A stretch of 44,041 bases of DNA from Streptomyces sp. NRRL F-6492 (GTDB lineage: Bacteria > Actinomycetota > Actinomycetes > Streptomycetales > Streptomycetaceae). How positions within the stretch are numbered: position 1 is the first letter of the stretch; the number at the start of each line of letters is the position of its first letter. The position numbers and the translations under genes were made by a program. Positions 43,328 to 44,041 of this stretch are shown piece after piece. The stretch spans positions 1 to 44,041 of the forward strand of contig NZ_LGEG01000242.1 in assembly GCF_001280125.1 (NCBI RefSeq), in the 5' to 3' direction. The notes below the pieces were generated by a model. The model was given only the letters and a program-made list of their open reading frames with translations, had not been told where the DNA came from and did not search any database.

Positions 43328-43353
43328 CAGTGAAGCGGGCTGAGGGAGAGGGT
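43324..43353 (+). promoter_or_regulatory. ilvB promoter
   Basis: A consensus -35 box TTGACA (43324-43329) and GAGGGT (43348-43353) are separated by 18 bases. The -35 box includes the TGA stop codon (43325-43327) of the preceding GGDEF gene. The transcript start would fall at or just before the ATG of the leader peptide at 43361. Confidence 0.65.
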
Positions 43354-43360
43354 CAGTGCC

Positions 43361-43402
43361 ATGCGCACCCGAATTCTCGTACTTGGAAAGCGCGTCGGCT
43401 GA
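43361..43402 (+). CDS. ilv operon leader peptide MRTRILVLGKRVG
   Basis: A 13-codon reading frame with consecutive Ile-Leu-Val-Leu codons (43373-43384), the regulatory amino acids of the branched-chain pathway, immediately upstream of a terminator and ilvB. Ribosome stalling at these codons would signal shortage of isoleucine, leucine or valine. The ATG lies 7 bases after the -10 box, so the leader peptide itself is probably translated from a leaderless message, although GGGAGAGGG is present 8-16 bases upstream if transcription starts earlier. Confidence 0.85.
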   Translation: MRTRILVLGKRVG

Positions 43403-43480
43403 AGCAGGGTCACCGTAGGCCCGGCTTAGAACGCACCCGACGCGCTCCCCTCGCTTGCCTCACGGCACGAGGGGTTTTTT
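43389..43480 (+). terminator. ilvB attenuator: antiterminator and intrinsic terminator
   Basis: The terminator is CCCCTCG (43447-43453) pairing with CGAGGGG (43468-43474), extended by TGCC/GGCA (43456-43459 with 43464-43467), followed by six T (43475-43480). Two competing pairings exist: a perfect 10-bp one between the leader-peptide end (43389-43398) and 43437-43446, and AAGCAGGG (43402-43409) with 43448-43456 (one bulge), which would break the terminator. A ribosome stalled at the Ile-Leu-Val-Leu codons leaves 43402-43409 free, favouring readthrough (inference). Confidence 0.8.
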
Positions 43481-43561
43481 GTTGCACCGACTCACCTTGA
43501 AACCGCCGCAAACCCTCGTAAAACACTTCGCAAAAACCCTCTGCTTCGAGAAGAGATGCTG

Positions 43562-44041
43562 ATGACCGAGCAGGCCACCGGGCACCATCCGCAGCCGCGG
43601 CCCCGTAACGGCGCACCGACCTCACCCGTCGAGCACGTCACGGGTGCGCAGTCCCTCATCCGCTCTCTCGAAGAGGTGGGCGCGGACACCGTCTTCGGTC
43701 TCCCCGGCGGCTGCATCCTCCCGGCCTACGACCCGCTGATGGACTCGAAGAAGGTGCGCCACATCCTGGTCCGCCACGAGCAGGGCGCGGGCCACGCCGC
43801 CACCGGCTACGCCCAGGCGACCGGCAAGGTCGGCGTCTGCATGGTGACCAGCGGCCCCGGTGCGACCAACCTGGTCACCCCGATCGCCGACGCGCACATG
43901 GACTCCGTCCCGATCGTCGCGATCACCGGCCAGGTCGCCTCCAAGGCGATCGGTACGGATGCCTTCCAGGAGGCGGACATCTGTGGGATCACGATGCCGA
44001 TCACGAAGCACAACTTCCTGGTGACGAAGGCGGAGGACATT
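43562..44041 (+). CDS. ilvB: Acetolactate synthase large subunit (partial, cut by window end)
   Basis: The first 160 residues of the ThDP-dependent acetohydroxyacid synthase catalytic subunit, the first step of valine/leucine/isoleucine synthesis. After a polar 20-residue N-terminus, the ThDP-binding fold is clear: [89 protein letters not shown], with the catalytic Glu in RHEQGA. No stop occurs before the window end. The ATG at 43562 is preferred (AAGAG 6 bases upstream); the in-frame ATG at 43556 is an alternative. Expression is controlled by the leader peptide and attenuator upstream. Confidence 0.95.
   Translation, partial: MTEQATGHHPQPRPRNGAPTSPVEHVTGAQSLIRSLEEVGADTVFGLPGGCILPAYDPLMDSKKVRHILVRHEQGAGHAATGYAQATGKVGVCMVTSGPGATNLVTPIADAHMDSVPIVAITGQVASKAIGTDAFQEADICGITMPITKHNFLVTKAEDI

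Overview
The base composition, codon use (third positions almost always G or C), long spurious antisense frames and gene content identify this as chromosomal DNA of a Streptomyces or close relative. Gene order also supports this: cysteine desulfurase, mnmA, B12-independent methionine synthase-like gene, ligA, GGDEF-EAL gene, gatC-gatA-small gene-gatB, and at the far end a GGDEF/EAL gene followed by ilvB. From memory this matches the conserved core around SCO5486-SCO5512 of S. coelicolor. The first ~130 bases are G-homopolymer-rich and look like a contig end.

Layout. 0.2-10.7 kb is housekeeping: TRIC-type channel, thioesterase, cysteine desulfurase, peptidoglycan amidase, mnmA (tRNA 2-thiouridylation, possibly fed by the desulfurase), a NIPSNAP-like protein, a degenerate alpha/beta hydrolase, a LOG-family protein, an SDR, a MetE C-terminal-like protein and NAD-dependent DNA ligase. 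11-13.1 kb is a membrane GGDEF-EAL protein (rmdB-like). 13.2-16.8 kb is the gatCAB operon with an extra small gene, closed by a 17-bp perfect hairpin. 16.8-26.1 kb is surface and stress genes: a Ser/Thr kinase with an extracytoplasmic NPCBM-like domain, Tat-exported phospholipase C, MMPL transporter overlapping a GNAT acetyltransferase, MarR regulator, FMN reductase and an acidic membrane protein. 26.1-33.1 kb looks like an accessory insert: a frameshifted transposase remnant, a secreted lipase-like hydrolase, ~0.8 kb without genes, a second secreted and probably membrane-anchored hydrolase, and a divergent OmpR-type two-component system. 33.2-40 kb holds a small basic protein, a giant ATPase-LuxR regulator, a DUF6191-like gene overlapping it antisense, a lipoprotein PQQ-type sugar dehydrogenase, an aldo/keto reductase and a 2-hydroxyacid dehydrogenase. 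40-43.3 kb is a second c-di-GMP protein with intact GGDEF but eroded EAL. 43.3-44.04 kb is the ilvB leader peptide and attenuator and the start of ilvB, cut by the window.

Best candidate for a new system. The promoters of the two secreted hydrolases (27.9 and 30.0 kb) carry the same direct repeat, CTGAC with an 11-bp period, placed the same distance before a -10-like box. This geometry is typical of OmpR/PhoB-family regulators, and an OmpR-type regulator plus sensor kinase are encoded immediately next door. The kinase's extracytoplasmic domain has two tandem units, each starting with an ACLxxxGI motif and containing two cysteines exactly 35 residues apart. The two hydrolases also contain paired cysteines. 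I infer a small extracytoplasmic thiol/disulfide or secretion-sensing circuit controlling two exported hydrolases.

A second theme is leaderless expression. More than ten genes have a TANNNT-like -10 box 6-9 bases before the start codon and no Shine-Dalgarno sequence; this includes the 13-residue ilv leader peptide. No tRNA, rRNA or CRISPR array was seen.
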